A DNA stretch of 45,978 bases from Chitinophagaceae bacterium UBA4407 (GTDB lineage: Bacteria; Bacteroidota; Bacteroidia; Chitinophagales; Chitinophagaceae). Positions within the stretch are counted from its first letter, which is position 1. Every line of letters starts with the position of its first letter. This document shows, piece by piece, positions 33,222-42,083 of this stretch. Under the pieces are notes generated by a model. The model made no database searches, had not been told where the DNA came from, and worked only from the letters and a program-made list of their open reading frames with translations. The stretch is from assembly GCA_002390845.1 (NCBI GenBank), contig DGQT01000074.1, positions 1 through 45,978 on the forward strand, in the 5' to 3' direction. The translations under genes and the position numbers were made by a program.

Positions 33222-36215
33222 ATGAAAAATGTTACTTTTTATATTGCTTCGATATTGGTTTCTTTTACTGTTTCACTCAATGTTGTGGCACAACCCGGTA
33301 CTACTATTGAAATTAAGAAGCCTGAAAAATACGAGAAACGCACCCTTACTTCAGAAAAAACGGGCGACAAAAAATTTACCTTTCCCAAACGCGTTACGCA
33401 GAATGCTTTTACGCATTACAATTATTATTTTAATGCAAATACTATTATAAAAAATATTGTGGAGGAAGCTAAAGGCACGTTTGTAGACAACTATACGAAA
33501 TTATTGCCTTTTTACAATTACAGCCTTGATGTAACTGCCAACAGCAGCGACCTGGATTCGGTGATCTATAAATGCAATGCAGGCATACTGCTGCACGACC
33601 TGCGCAGCGATTGGGTAGACAATATGTACCTGCTAATGGGCCAGGCTTATTTCTACCGTAAAAATTTTGATTCTGCAGACCAGGTTTTTCGTTATATCAA
33701 TTATGCGTTTGCACCTAAGGAAGCGGGTGGTTACGATATTCCGGTTGGCAGCAGCAATGGTACCACCAGCAGCACTTTTACAGTAGCCACTAAAGAAAGC
33801 AGCAGCCTTTCTAAAAGACTTTTTTCTACCCCACCCAGCCGTAATGATGCATTGTTGTGGCAGGCTAAAAATTATATAGAAACCGGTTATATGGGTGAAG
33901 CTGCAGGCATCATGGAAATTCTGCGAAACGACCCTGTATTCCCGGCCCGATTAAAAAGCGACCTGAATGAAACACTGGCTTACTGGTATTATAAACAAGG
34001 GGTTTACGACAGTGCGGCCAGTCATTTGGTAAGGGCGTTGAATGTAGCCGACGATAAAGAGGGCAAGGCAAGAATGGAATTTCTTGCAGCACAATTGTTC
34101 CAGGTTACCGGAAATAATGAAGAAGCGGTGAAATGGTATGGCAAAAGTGCTTCTGATACAAAAAACCCGGTCATGGAAGTATATGCCAACCTGAATAGTA
34201 TAAAAGCATACCGTGACAGTTCTGACAAGATGCTGCAGGATAAATTAGACAACCTGTTTAAAATGGCGCATCGCGATAAATACACCGATAACAAGGATAT
34301 TATTTATTATGCCATAGCACAGGTTGAACTGGAAAGCAAAGACACCACTTCGGCTGAGCAAATGCTTAAAAAAAGTATCTTTTACAATACAGATGAAAAC
34401 CCCGATCAGAGAAGCCAGTCTTTCCTGCTGCTGGCAGATATTAATTACGAGCGGCAAAAATATGTGGACGCAAAAAACTTTTACGACAGTTTAAGCCTTA
34501 GTTCAATTACCGATGAGGAGGATAAAAACCGCATTAACCTTCGCCAGCCGGGTTTAACCATTATTGCAGAAAACCTTGCAGCCATACATGTTGAAGACAG
34601 TCTGCAAACTGTTGCCGCCATGCCAAAAGATAAAAGGGATGCCTTAATAAAAAAGACCGTGAGGCAGCTTCGCAAACAACAGGGTTTAAAAGAAGATACA
34701 GAAGAAATAAACATTAACCCGGCAGTACAACAACAGGGTTCAAAAGATATTTTTAATACAAGTGCTGCAGGCGGCGATTGGTATTTTAATAACTTATCAC
34801 TGAAAAGTACCGGCTACAACCAGTTCAGGCAAAAGTGGGGCGACAGGCCAAATACAGACAACTGGCGCAGGATGGCTGCAATAAAAGCAGAGCAGGCGAG
34901 TGACAATGGTGACGATCCGGATGATTCTGATCAAAATACAGTTAGAGCACCCGGTGTAAAAGTTGCCCCGCCCCCAGGTAAAAATGTAAGACCAACACCC
35001 GGCAATGTTGATGAAGACGGTGAAATTACTTTTGACGCACTGCTTGCCAACCTTCCGATTTCTGAGGATCAGTTAAAGGCTTCAAATGATAAAATAGCAG
35101 ATGCGTTGTTCGCAAATGGCCAGGCTTTCCAGGATAAACTGGAAGATTACCCTTCTGCCATTGCTTCTTATGAATCGCTTTTGACAAAATATCCGGGCAA
35201 CACCAACCAGGAACAGGCCCTCTTCAATTTGTATTATTGCTACAATAAAATGGGCCGTAGTTTTTCCGCGGATTCTGTGCGCAATGCACTTGCAAAGAAT
35301 TTTCCTGACAGTAAAACCACCGCTAAACTAATTAATCCCAAAGCCACGCAGGTAAAGGAGAACGACCCCGCAACAGCAAAATATAAAGACATCTACAATC
35401 TTTTTATTGAAGGTAAATTTGAAGAAGCTAAAGATGAAAAAGCCAAAGCCGACAGCGTATATGGCAACAGTTACTGGACACCGCAGTTGCTTTACATTGA
35501 ATCGATCTTTTATGTGTCAAGAAAAGAAGACAGCACCGCCATTGAAAAACTTACCAGTTTAAAAGACCTGAATCCGCAATCGCCGCTTGCAGAGAAAGCC
35601 ACTACAATGATCGACGTTTTACAGCGTAGAAGTGAGATAGAAGAATACCTTACCAACCTGCAAATCACGAGGAACGATAAAGAAGATGCAGCACCGGTAG
35701 TTGACCTTACCCCCGTAAGGCCTACCATACAAAAAACCGTAATAACCCGGGATTCTGTGGTAAATAAGAATGTAACTCAAGCTGCAAAAACCAAGGTAGA
35801 TACAACCAGTGGTGCGGCTACTATAATTAAAAATTTTGAATTCGTAGCAACCGATTCCCAGTATGTAGCCATATTGCTCAACAAGGTAGATCCGGTTTAT
35901 ATAAACGAAGCAAAGAACGCATTCAACCGCTATAACCAGGTAACTTTTTACAATCAAAAACTTACCATGACGCCGGTAAAATTAGACGATCAATACAATG
36001 TTGTATTGATTGGCCCCTTTGCTGATGCGGTTGCTGCGGTTGCGTATGTTGATAAAACAAAACCCATAACCACAAGCCGCATATTGCCCTGGCTTGCCGC
36101 AGATAAATATAGCTATTCCATTATTAGCCAAAGCAATCTCGACGTGCTTAAAGAAACCAAAGATGTAGATGGTTATAAAAAGCTTTTAGAAAAAGTATTA
36201 CCTGGTAAATTCTAA
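33222..36215 (+). CDS. porW: Type IX secretion / gliding lipoprotein-like protein SprE (PorW)
   Basis: 997 residues. A signal peptide (1-23) is followed by the highly conserved opening KYEKRTLTSEKTGDKKFTFPKRVTQNAFTHYNYYFNANTIIKNIVEEAKGTF. Then LLPFYNYSLDVTANSSDLDSVIYKCNAGILLHDLRSDWVDNMYLLMGQAYF matches SprE/PorW. Tetratricopeptide-like helical pairs make up most of the rest (about 130-480 and 600-800), with a linker and a C-terminal alpha/beta domain. SprE/PorW is an envelope component of the type IX secretion system. No other gld, spr or por gene is within the window. It is divergent from the AtpZ cluster. Confidence 0.88.
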   Translation: MKNVTFYIASILVSFTVSLNVVAQPGTTIEIKKPEKYEKRTLTSEKTGDKKFTFPKRVTQNAFTHYNYYFNANTIIKNIVEEAKGTFVDNYTKLLPFYNYSLDVTANSSDLDSVIYKCNAGILLHDLRSDWVDNMYLLMGQAYFYRKNFDSADQVFRYINYAFAPKEAGGYDIPVGSSNGTTSSTFTVATKESSSLSKRLFSTPPSRNDALLWQAKNYIETGYMGEAAGIMEILRNDPVFPARLKSDLNETLAYWYYKQGVYDSAASHLVRALNVADDKEGKARMEFLAAQLFQVTGNNEEAVKWYGKSASDTKNPVMEVYANLNSIKAYRDSSDKMLQDKLDNLFKMAHRDKYTDNKDIIYYAIAQVELESKDTTSAEQMLKKSIFYNTDENPDQRSQSFLLLADINYERQKYVDAKNFYDSLSLSSITDEEDKNRINLRQPGLTIIAENLAAIHVEDSLQTVAAMPKDKRDALIKKTVRQLRKQQGLKEDTEEININPAVQQQGSKDIFNTSAAGGDWYFNNLSLKSTGYNQFRQKWGDRPNTDNWRRMAAIKAEQASDNGDDPDDSDQNTVRAPGVKVAPPPGKNVRPTPGNVDEDGEITFDALLANLPISEDQLKASNDKIADALFANGQAFQDKLEDYPSAIASYESLLTKYPGNTNQEQALFNLYYCYNKMGRSFSADSVRNALAKNFPDSKTTAKLINPKATQVKENDPATAKYKDIYNLFIEGKFEEAKDEKAKADSVYGNSYWTPQLLYIESIFYVSRKEDSTAIEKLTSLKDLNPQSPLAEKATTMIDVLQRRSEIEEYLTNLQITRNDKEDAAPVVDLTPVRPTIQKTVITRDSVVNKNVTQAAKTKVDTTSGAATIIKNFEFVATDSQYVAILLNKVDPVYINEAKNAFNRYNQVTFYNQKLTMTPVKLDDQYNVVLIGPFADAVAAVAYVDKTKPITTSRILPWLAADKYSYSIISQSNLDVLKETKDVDGYKKLLEKVLPGKF

Positions 36216-36230
36216 ATTTTAAAAGCAGAA

Positions 36231-36252
36231 ATCCTGAGCGGAGCCGAAGGAT
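36231..36252. repeat. ATCCTGAG/GGAT imperfect palindrome
   Basis: 22 bp, ATCCTGAGCG then GAGCCGAAGGAT; the reverse complement of the unit at 11053-11074 apart from one base, and likewise beside a dispersed repeat. Confidence 0.6.
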
Positions 36253-36320
36253 GAGCCCGGCATTTGAACATGCATGCAGCTTTTGTTGCGTCGCACACTT
36301 TGAGGGTTTAGTTCAATACC
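36253..36320 (+). repeat. Dispersed intergenic repeat, copy 21 (forward)
   Basis: GAGCCCGGC, GCATGCAGC, TTTGTTGCGTCGCACACTTT and a diverged tail. Confidence 0.7.
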
Positions 36321-36378
36321 CGGCATTGCGACAACGCAACTGCATTAGCTGTATTGCTGCAAGATTGAATGTTGAGTT

Positions 36379-36415
36379 GCGTATATTTGGGAGTTGGCGG
36401 TAACTTGCACTGACA
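36379..36415 (+). repeat. Candidate cassette-edge motif, copy 3
   Basis: GCGTATATTTGG, GAGTTGGCGGTAAC, TTGCACTGACA. It points into the small membrane protein gene 32 bp downstream. Confidence 0.5.
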
Positions 36416-36447
36416 CCTACTACAACCTAATTAGACTGTAATTATCA

Positions 36448-36795
36448 ATGACGGCTAAAGACTTTTATTCAGCAATATTATTACCTAAAAATTTTCCATT
36501 TTGGATAGTATTATTAAATTATACAAGTCTTGTTGGAATTTTATTTTATCCAATGGCAGTTCTATCTACTTATGCAAGGTCTGGCGACTATACTTTCTAT
36601 CAACCTACAAGTGTGGAATATTTACTAATTTATACGTATCCCGCTATTTTACTTTTAGTGACTTGGTTAAGCTATAAAATATTTAATAATAGCAAAATTA
36701 TTTCTGCACTTCTACCTACTATGGTAGTATTATTTTATTGGTATATAGTACAAACTGGGTTTTTCTTTAAAGTTGTTCCAACACAGTTTTGGTAA
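36448..36795 (+). CDS. Small membrane protein, unknown, accessory
   Basis: 115 residues with three membrane segments (about 18-40, 56-75 and 88-107). There is no signal peptide cleavage site or recognisable motif; one charged N-terminus (MTAKDFYSAILLPKNF) probably faces the cytoplasm. The gene is A+T-rich, stands alone between repeats, and follows the cassette-edge motif. Family not recognised. Confidence 0.55.
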   Translation: MTAKDFYSAILLPKNFPFWIVLLNYTSLVGILFYPMAVLSTYARSGDYTFYQPTSVEYLLIYTYPAILLLVTWLSYKIFNNSKIISALLPTMVVLFYWYIVQTGFFFKVVPTQFW

Positions 36796-36857
36796 TTGGC
36801 CCAACTTTATATAAATGCAAGAACTTGCTCACGAATGTTGGTCGCCTGATCAACATC

Positions 36858-36950
36858 ATTCGCTTCGGGAAAAGCTCATACTCAGTCCAACAGCACAAGT
36901 GTGCGACGCAAGAATACTTCATAGCATTACAATTGCCGGTCTCATAAAAA
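36858..36950 (-). repeat. Dispersed intergenic repeat, copy 22 (reverse)
   Basis: TTCGCTTCGGGAAAAGCTC, CAGTCCAACAGCACA, AGTGTGCGACGCAAG, TCATAGCATTAC and CCGGTCTCATAAAAA. Confidence 0.8.
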
Positions 36951-37042
36951 TCAAAATAATTTTTTGTTCAGTTGTTTGCTTTAAGATAATTTGTATGGCG
37001 CAAAGCGATTGCATTAATTACCAAAATCAAAACCAACACATT

Positions 37043-38308
37043 ATGGAACGCAGATCATTTATTAAAAGTACCGCTGCCATTTCAGCTTTCAGTATTATAA
37101 AGCCAGGCCTTGTTTTCGGATCAAGGGTTAACTCGGCAGTAAGGGTTGGCGTAATTGGTTGCGGCAACAGGGGCACTGCTGTTATCAGTTCTATGAGTGC
37201 AAACACAAATACCAATATTGTTGCCATTGCAGATTTGTTTGAGGACAAACTAACCACAGCAGAAAACAATTTCAACAAACTTAATGCAGCGAAAGGTTTT
37301 GCGCCCCTAAAGAAAACAAGTATTTATAAGGGTTCTAAAGCATACATGCGGTTGCTGGAAAATAAAGAAGTTGATGCCGTACAAATATCTTCGCCGGCTT
37401 ACAGCCATGTAGGTTTTCTTGAAGCAGCAGTAGCTGCAGGCAAACATGTGTATTGCGAAAAACCTGTTGCTACCGATGTTGATGGAATAAGAAGAGTAAT
37501 TGAAGCAGGTGAACAAATCAACGGAAAGCAAAGTGTAGTGATCGGTTTCCAGATAAGGCATGCCAGTGCTTATGTAGAAATGGTGAACAGGGTACAGCGC
37601 GGCGATATTGGTGATTTGCTTACGGTTCAGCTATATTATTTTTCATCCGGCGCACCGTTGATTGATGTAAAAAATGTCTCGAACGATGAATTCCGCATAC
37701 GCAACCATTATTATTTCAGGGCTTTATCGGGAGATACTTTATTGGACCAGGGCATACACATGCTGGATGTTTGCAACTGGACGTTGAAAGGCCATCCCAT
37801 TAATGCAATTGGCAGAGGCAACAGTAAGGGAAAGCTGCCCATAGGCGATGCGTACAGTAATTTCCAGGTAATTTATGAATATCCCAACGACGTGAATGTA
37901 AGTATCCATACAACGAAAGTGGGACCCACTTTTGGCGATGTATGTTGCAAATTTCTTGGCACCAAAGGCAGCGCAGAAGCGCATTACAGCGGCGGTGTAT
38001 TTATTATTGGCGATAACAAATGGGATTCGGGCATTGCAAAAAGTGAAACTGAATTAACGCCGCAACAACGGGCATCAGGGGTGTTTTCTTCGTCGCTGCA
38101 CGATGCAGATGCGAATAAAGAAATTGCCTTTATACAAAGTATAGAAACGGGTAATTATTTAAACGAAACCCGCTCCGGCGCAGAATCGACCATGACTGCT
38201 TTATTGGGCAGAGAAGCCGCTATAACCAAAAGAGAAATGACCTGGGAAGAAGTTTATTTTTCCAACGAGAAATTAGACCCGAAACTAAACCTTGCACAGT
38301 TTGATTAG
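37043..38308 (+). CDS. Gfo/Idh/MocA-family oxidoreductase, Tat-exported
   Basis: 421 residues from the ATG at 37043; an upstream frame starts inside a repeat and is not real. The leader MERRSFIKSTAAISAFSIIKPGLVFG has a twin-arginine motif. The Rossmann fold follows: VRVGVIGCGNRGTAVISSM, then IADLFEDKL, and EVDAVQISSPAYSHVGFLEAAVAAGKHVYCEKPVATD, where the EKP motif is the family signature. The second domain contains the LLDQGIHMLDVCNW stretch with likely catalytic acid and base. It should use NAD(P) on a sugar or inositol derivative. Exported family members are common in Bacteroidota. Confidence 0.88.
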   Translation: MERRSFIKSTAAISAFSIIKPGLVFGSRVNSAVRVGVIGCGNRGTAVISSMSANTNTNIVAIADLFEDKLTTAENNFNKLNAAKGFAPLKKTSIYKGSKAYMRLLENKEVDAVQISSPAYSHVGFLEAAVAAGKHVYCEKPVATDVDGIRRVIEAGEQINGKQSVVIGFQIRHASAYVEMVNRVQRGDIGDLLTVQLYYFSSGAPLIDVKNVSNDEFRIRNHYYFRALSGDTLLDQGIHMLDVCNWTLKGHPINAIGRGNSKGKLPIGDAYSNFQVIYEYPNDVNVSIHTTKVGPTFGDVCCKFLGTKGSAEAHYSGGVFIIGDNKWDSGIAKSETELTPQQRASGVFSSSLHDADANKEIAFIQSIETGNYLNETRSGAESTMTALLGREAAITKREMTWEEVYFSNEKLDPKLNLAQFD

Positions 38309-38350
38309 CCTGAATACCTGTTTGTTGGTTGCAGCCTGTAGCAAAAAGAA

Positions 38351-38412
38351 CAGAACGTACAAGTGAGTGACACAACGAAAGCCTCATAGTAGTATAGAAG
38401 ACCGGCTCAAAA
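38351..38412 (-). repeat. Dispersed intergenic repeat, copy 23 (reverse, GTGTCACTC core)
   Basis: GAACGTACAAGTGAGTGACAC, AACGAAAGCCTCATAGTAG and CCGGCTCAAAAG. Confidence 0.8.
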
Positions 38413-38426
38413 GAAAAATTCAAATT

Positions 38427-38515
38427 CTGATACCGGCTTTTTTTTCATGGCAGCATTGTTGCGTCGCAATCACTTTATCTGCATTACAATGGGCAGCTTT
38501 TGGCAGCAATTCTAA
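38427..38515 (+). repeat. Dispersed intergenic repeat, copy 24 (forward)
   Basis: CTGATACCGGC, TTTTCATGGCAGC, TTGTTGCGTCGCAATCACTTT and a secondary GGGCAGCTTTTGGCAGC. It sits 15 bp from copy 23 in facing orientation, like copies 19 and 20. Confidence 0.8.
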
Positions 38516-38694
38516 CAGTCTAAAAAAATTCAGATCGCTTCTGATAAGTGTTCCTTTTTATAGAAAAAGGGAAAAAGTAGAAAAATACTGTACCTTCATT
38601 TGAATCTGTAAAAGACCTACTACTTTTTACAAGGTGTATTTTTACCATTACCTTCAGATTAAACAGAACATTTAAAACAAAACAGTAAAGCTAT
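38516..38694. other. Leader region of the cold-shock-domain gene
   Basis: Non-coding, with an inverted pair AAAAAGTAG (near 38571) and CTACTTTTT (near 38621). A structured leader would suit a cold-shock gene, but the similarity to known thermoswitches is not established. Confidence 0.35.
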
Positions 38695-39141
38695 ATGGCA
38701 GAAACATGGAATAAAAAGGAAAGAGAAAAGAAAAAGCAGCAAGCAAAAAAAGAAAAAGCAGAACGGAAACAGGAACGTAAAGAGCATGCCAAAGATGGAA
38801 ATAATTTAGACGATATGATCGCCTACCTTGATGAAAACGGTAACCTTTCTTCAAAACCGCCAGACCCAAGGAAAAAAATTACGGTTAATGTAGAAGATAT
38901 TGAGATTGGGGTACCCAAACAGGAAGCCATTAACCCGGAAGATCTTATAAGAAAGGGAACCGTTACCTTTTTTAATGATGCAAAAGGTTATGGTTTTATT
39001 AAAGACCAGGACTCGCAGGAAAGCATTTTTGTACACATCAATTCTTTAACAGAGGCAATTAAAGAACACAATAAGGTAACTTTTGAACTTGAAATGGGCC
39101 CTAAAGGTGCCAACGCCGTGAATGTAAAATTGGTTGGATAA
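38695..39141 (+). CDS. Cold-shock-domain protein with basic N-terminal extension
   Basis: 148 residues. The first 45 are extremely Lys/Glu-rich (EKKKQQAKKEKAERKQERKEHAK) and probably helical. The cold-shock domain is at the C-terminus (about 83-148): KGTVTFFNDAKGYGFIKDQDSQESIFVHINSL holds the RNP1 (KGYGFI) and RNP2 (IFVHI) motifs. It ends with the usual TFELEMGPKGANAVNVKLV strand. The protein should bind single-stranded RNA or DNA. The domain is about twice the length of classic CspA because of the extension. Single gene. Confidence 0.9.
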   Translation: MAETWNKKEREKKKQQAKKEKAERKQERKEHAKDGNNLDDMIAYLDENGNLSSKPPDPRKKITVNVEDIEIGVPKQEAINPEDLIRKGTVTFFNDAKGYGFIKDQDSQESIFVHINSLTEAIKEHNKVTFELEMGPKGANAVNVKLVG

Positions 39142-39451
39142 AAATTAACAAGTGCCTCTAAGGCATGCGAACAGACTGCTTTTGCCGCAGCAACCAGGCA
39201 AAGCACACTGAAAATGAAAGCAGGTACTTAAAAATAAAACAGTACCTTCACGCAACTTTGAGATAATCTTTTGTAAGCGAACAATCACACAGTTTTTTCT
39301 TCAATTTTTCTTTTACACCAGCATTCTACTCAATTATTTTTTTATTTCAACCTGTTATTGTGGGTGTTTGCACTTAAATGTAAAGTTGCAAAACAAAACA
39401 ATGGCTATCGAAATATAACGGGTTGGTATTACACTTTAAAAAAGCAATGTT
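39142..39451. other. Gap without a recognised gene
   Basis: A short TGCCT-CTA-AGGCA hairpin near 39153 follows the cold-shock gene without a clear T-run. The rest is A+T-rich and probably includes the promoter of the small gene at 39452 (TTTGCACTTAAATGTAAAG near 39366). Confidence 0.4.
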
Positions 39452-39706
39452 ATGATTAATGATTTGATCGGAAAGTTTATTGAAAGCAAGTTGCACAAAA
39501 ATAATAATGTAAATATTCATTTTAAACAAAGAGAGACCTTAAAAGGTGTTTTCATATTTAATGATGATTATGAGGAACTGAAAGGAAAAAATTTCTGGCG
39601 TGTTGTTTCAGGAGAAAAACTTGAAGAATGGAAACGAACACAAGACAACAGCCTGGCACGAATATTTAATGGTGCCGACTTTAAACGTTTAACAGAAACG
39701 AATTAA
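39452..39706 (+). CDS. Small conserved protein, unknown
   Basis: 84 residues, no signal or membrane segment. Sequence character is basic and mixed (IGKFIESKLHKNNNVNIHFKQRETLKGVFIFNDDYEELKGKNFWRVVSGEKLEEWKRTQD). A strand-rich core and conserved Trp residues suggest a small folded domain, perhaps ribosome- or nucleic-acid-associated, but I see no known motif. It is 52 bp upstream of the next rightward gene, so co-transcription is likely. Confidence 0.55.
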   Translation: MINDLIGKFIESKLHKNNNVNIHFKQRETLKGVFIFNDDYEELKGKNFWRVVSGEKLEEWKRTQDNSLARIFNGADFKRLTETN

Positions 39707-39758
39707 AGAAGCTGTTTTGTTTTTAAATTATTGCATTCAACGCTGAAATCAATTATAT

Positions 39759-40130
39759 ATGTTTACACAAACATGGAAAAAATATCTGCCGGTAATTATC
39801 ATTTTGCTTAAACGTTCGGCACAAGGCGACCAGACGTTAAGCATGAATCATACTGATTTTGAACGGGCGGCAGGTGGCAGAAAATTAAAGTTCAGTTTCA
39901 CCAATCTTCAATTAAATAAAGGCAGGGTAAATTCCGATGGAAAGCATGCCGTAGTTGCATCGGAGCTGGCTATTGTACTACAGGAAGACCCCTTTACAAA
40001 CAGGTTTATCAGCAATCAAAATTTCGAGTTCTCTCTGAATAACGATTTTAAACTTACTATAAAAAACACAACACCGCCGGCAGAGCCTATTGAAGAAACT
40101 GTAGCAGAAGAAAGCGGTGCAGCAATTTAA
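39759..40130 (+). CDS. Conserved protein of unknown function
   Basis: 123 residues. The first 20 residues (MFTQTWKKYLPVIIILLKRS) form an amphipathic or weakly hydrophobic segment rather than a clean signal peptide. The remainder (DFERAAGGRKLKFSFTNLQLNKGRVNSDGKHAVVASELAIVLQ, then NFEFSLNNDFKLTIKNT) is strand-rich, and the tail is acidic and proline-rich (TTPPAEPIEETVAEESGAAI). I recognise the pattern as recurring in Chitinophagaceae but know no function. Likely co-transcribed with the gene at 39452. Confidence 0.6.
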   Translation: MFTQTWKKYLPVIIILLKRSAQGDQTLSMNHTDFERAAGGRKLKFSFTNLQLNKGRVNSDGKHAVVASELAIVLQEDPFTNRFISNQNFEFSLNNDFKLTIKNTTPPAEPIEETVAEESGAAI

Positions 40131-40173
40131 AAACCATTTTAGAGTATATCCGAAATCCTTTTGTTTCTCGGCT

Positions 40174-40220
40174 TAAGGATTTTATGGCATCCCGGTTGCG
40201 TCGCACATTTTTACTGCACA
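40174..40220 (+). repeat. Dispersed intergenic repeat, copy 25 (forward, short)
   Basis: GGATTTTATGGCATCC and GGTTGCGTCGCACATTT. Confidence 0.65.
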
Positions 40221-40266
40221 ACTATATTCAGCTTCAGGCTGTATGTTCATTGTAAAAATTATAAAA

Positions 40267-40298
40267 AAACTCCACAGAAGTCAAATCCTGTGGAGTTT
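40267..40298. terminator. Bidirectional terminator between converging genes
   Basis: Perfect 11-bp stem (AAACTCCACAG at 40267-40277 with CTGTGGAGTTT at 40288-40298), T-rich on both sides. It serves mdh from the right and the 39759 gene from the left. Confidence 0.88.
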
Positions 40299-40320
40299 TA
40301 CAACAATTTATATAACTATT

Positions 40321-41250
40321 TTATAAACTCTTCAATACATCATTCATTGCGCGAACAGCATCTGCACTTTTGTTAAATTCAGCCTGCTCTGTTTCGTTTA
40401 AGTTATAATCAAGAATTTTTTCCCAACCATTTTTACCGATCACAACCGGTACGCCAAGGCAGATATCTTTTTGTCCATATTCTCCATCAAGGTAAACGCA
40501 GCAGGAGAATAATTTTTTCTCGTCTCTTACAATTGCTTCAACCAATGCTGCTCCGGCAGCGCCAGGCGCATACCATGCAGAAGTTCCGATTAATTTGGTT
40601 AAAGTAGCACCACCTACCATTGTATCAGCAACGATTTGTTTTTGTTGTTCTTCGCTAAGGAAAGCGGTTACCGGTGCACTGTTCCATGTAGCATAGCGGA
40701 TTAAAGGAATCATTGTTGTATCACCATGACCGCCCACAACGATTGCATTAAGGTCTGCCGGGCTGCAGCCAAGATGGGTACTTAACTGGTATTTAAATCT
40801 TGCACTGTCTAAAGCACCACCCATACCAATAATACGGTTCTTTGGTAAACCCGTGCTTTGTAAGGCCAGGTAAGTCATCGTATCCATAGGGTTGGATATA
40901 ACGATAATAATAGCATCGGGAGAATTCTTTAAAATATTTTCAGCTACCCCTTTTACAATACCTGCATTTGTGCCAATAAGGTCTTCACGCGTCATACCAG
41001 GCTTACGTGGTATACCAGAAGTAATTACCACCACATCAGAACCGGCAGTTTTGCTGTAATCATTGGTGCTGCCGGTAATACGGGTATCAAAACCAAGTAG
41101 TGCAGCAGTCTGCATCATATCCTGTGCCTTGCCTTCGGCTAAACCTTCTTTAATATCCAGTAATACCAAATCTTCGCATAAAGCAGCACGGGCAATATTA
41201 TCGGCGCATGTAGCTCCAACGGCTCCTGCACCTACAACGGTAACTTTCAT
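40321..41250 (-). CDS. mdh: Malate dehydrogenase
   Basis: 309 residues, the LDH-like MDH type of about 310. The NAD-binding loop is VVGAGAVGATCADNIARAALCEDLVLLDI (residues 4-32). The catalytic His is in VGGHGDTTMIPL (near 173-184); ITSGIPRKPGMTREDL holds the substrate-binding Arg pair, and ISNPMDTMTY is conserved. It converts malate and oxaloacetate in the citric acid cycle, in the cytoplasm. The gene is leftward, ends at a strong shared terminator and is not clearly in an operon. Confidence 0.96.
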   Translation of the reverse strand: MKVTVVGAGAVGATCADNIARAALCEDLVLLDIKEGLAEGKAQDMMQTAALLGFDTRITGSTNDYSKTAGSDVVVITSGIPRKPGMTREDLIGTNAGIVKGVAENILKNSPDAIIIVISNPMDTMTYLALQSTGLPKNRIIGMGGALDSARFKYQLSTHLGCSPADLNAIVVGGHGDTTMIPLIRYATWNSAPVTAFLSEEQQKQIVADTMVGGATLTKLIGTSAWYAPGAAGAALVEAIVRDEKKLFSCCVYLDGEYGQKDICLGVPVVIGKNGWEKILDYNLNETEQAEFNKSADAVRAMNDVLKSL

Positions 41251-41336
41251 ACAGCAGTGTATTTTAAAATGATTTAATTAAATGAGCGGCAAAGGTAATA
41301 GTTGCTGCATGTAAAATAAAGAATATCAAAGTAAAA

Positions 41337-41852
41337 TTAAGATCCGGATTTTGCAGGATGTAAAAGTTTAATAAGTGTATCGGGATCTGTGCCTTCCTCA
41401 TAGGTTTTAAGAAGCTTACCTGCAGCATCATAAACTGCCATAAAAGGTGTGAATTTTACTTTATAAAAAGCCGGGATAAAATAATTAGGGTCACGGCCAA
41501 TGCGTATATTTTTCTGATCCAGCATTTTATATTCTTCTGCAAAAGATTTTATCTTATCGAGTGACAGATAGCTTACCCAAACAAAAAACACATCATCCAT
41601 CCTGCTGATATTTTCTTCGTATTCATGAGCAGTAAGCTGGCAATGCCCGCAATCGGGGCTGAAATAGATAATCACTACAGGTTTGCCTGAGGGTATATTT
41701 TCTTTTATAAACCAACTGCTGTCAGTCTGCATCAGATTAAAATCTGGAATGTTTGGGTTCTTCTCGTATGGTGGAATGGTGTCGTAATCCTGTCCATGTA
41801 TTGAACCGGAAAAAGTAAAAAGCATTATGGCAAGTGTAACAAAGCTTTTCAT
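41337..41852 (-). CDS. Thioredoxin-like/TlpA-type protein, exported
   Basis: 171 residues from the ATG at 41852; the upstream in-frame TTG at 41870 adds six. A signal peptide (MKSFVTLAIMLFTFSGSIHGQ) precedes a thioredoxin-like fold with the active-site pair in YFSPDCGHCQ (CGHC, near residues 66-69) and a cis-Pro in KFTPFMAVYD. This fits a periplasmic disulfide-handling or thiol-oxidoreductase role of the TlpA/redoxin group. Partner and substrate are unknown. Single leftward gene. Confidence 0.85.
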   Translation of the reverse strand: MKSFVTLAIMLFTFSGSIHGQDYDTIPPYEKNPNIPDFNLMQTDSSWFIKENIPSGKPVVIIYFSPDCGHCQLTAHEYEENISRMDDVFFVWVSYLSLDKIKSFAEEYKMLDQKNIRIGRDPNYFIPAFYKVKFTPFMAVYDAAGKLLKTYEEGTDPDTLIKLLHPAKSGS

Positions 41853-41947
41853 CAACAAATATTTTTTCAAAGATGGGAGGAAATCTTTTGCCGCGAACAG
41901 CTTACCCTGTTAAAATATTTTTTGTTACCCGTGAACTGTTACCAAAC

Positions 41948-42020
41948 CTTCGCTTTGCTGAATACAATTCAGAATGTACAAGTGAGTGACACAACAGAAG
42001 ATGCCATATTATACTTAAGC
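41948..42020 (-). repeat. Dispersed intergenic repeat, copy 26 (reverse, GTGTCACTC core)
   Basis: CCTTCGCTTTGCTGAATAC, GAATGTACAAGTGAGTGACAC and AACAGAAGATGCCATATTAT. Confidence 0.75.
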
Positions 42021-42035
42021 TGAATTCACAAAAAA

Positions 42036-42057
42036 ACCCGCTGCTAACGCAACGGGT
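42036..42057 (-). terminator. Terminator of the rpsF-rpsR-rplI operon
   Basis: On the minus strand ACCCGTTGC-GTTA-GCAGCGGGT (one U-G pair) followed by a T-run, about 27 bases beyond the rplI stop. Confidence 0.8.
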
Positions 42058-42083
42058 AAAATTATTCTAAAGTAAGTTTTAAA

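Noticed and set aside
36815..37042. N-terminal extension of the Gfo/Idh/MocA oxidoreductase
   Set aside because: It is encoded by dispersed repeat copy 22; the Tat leader begins at 37043.
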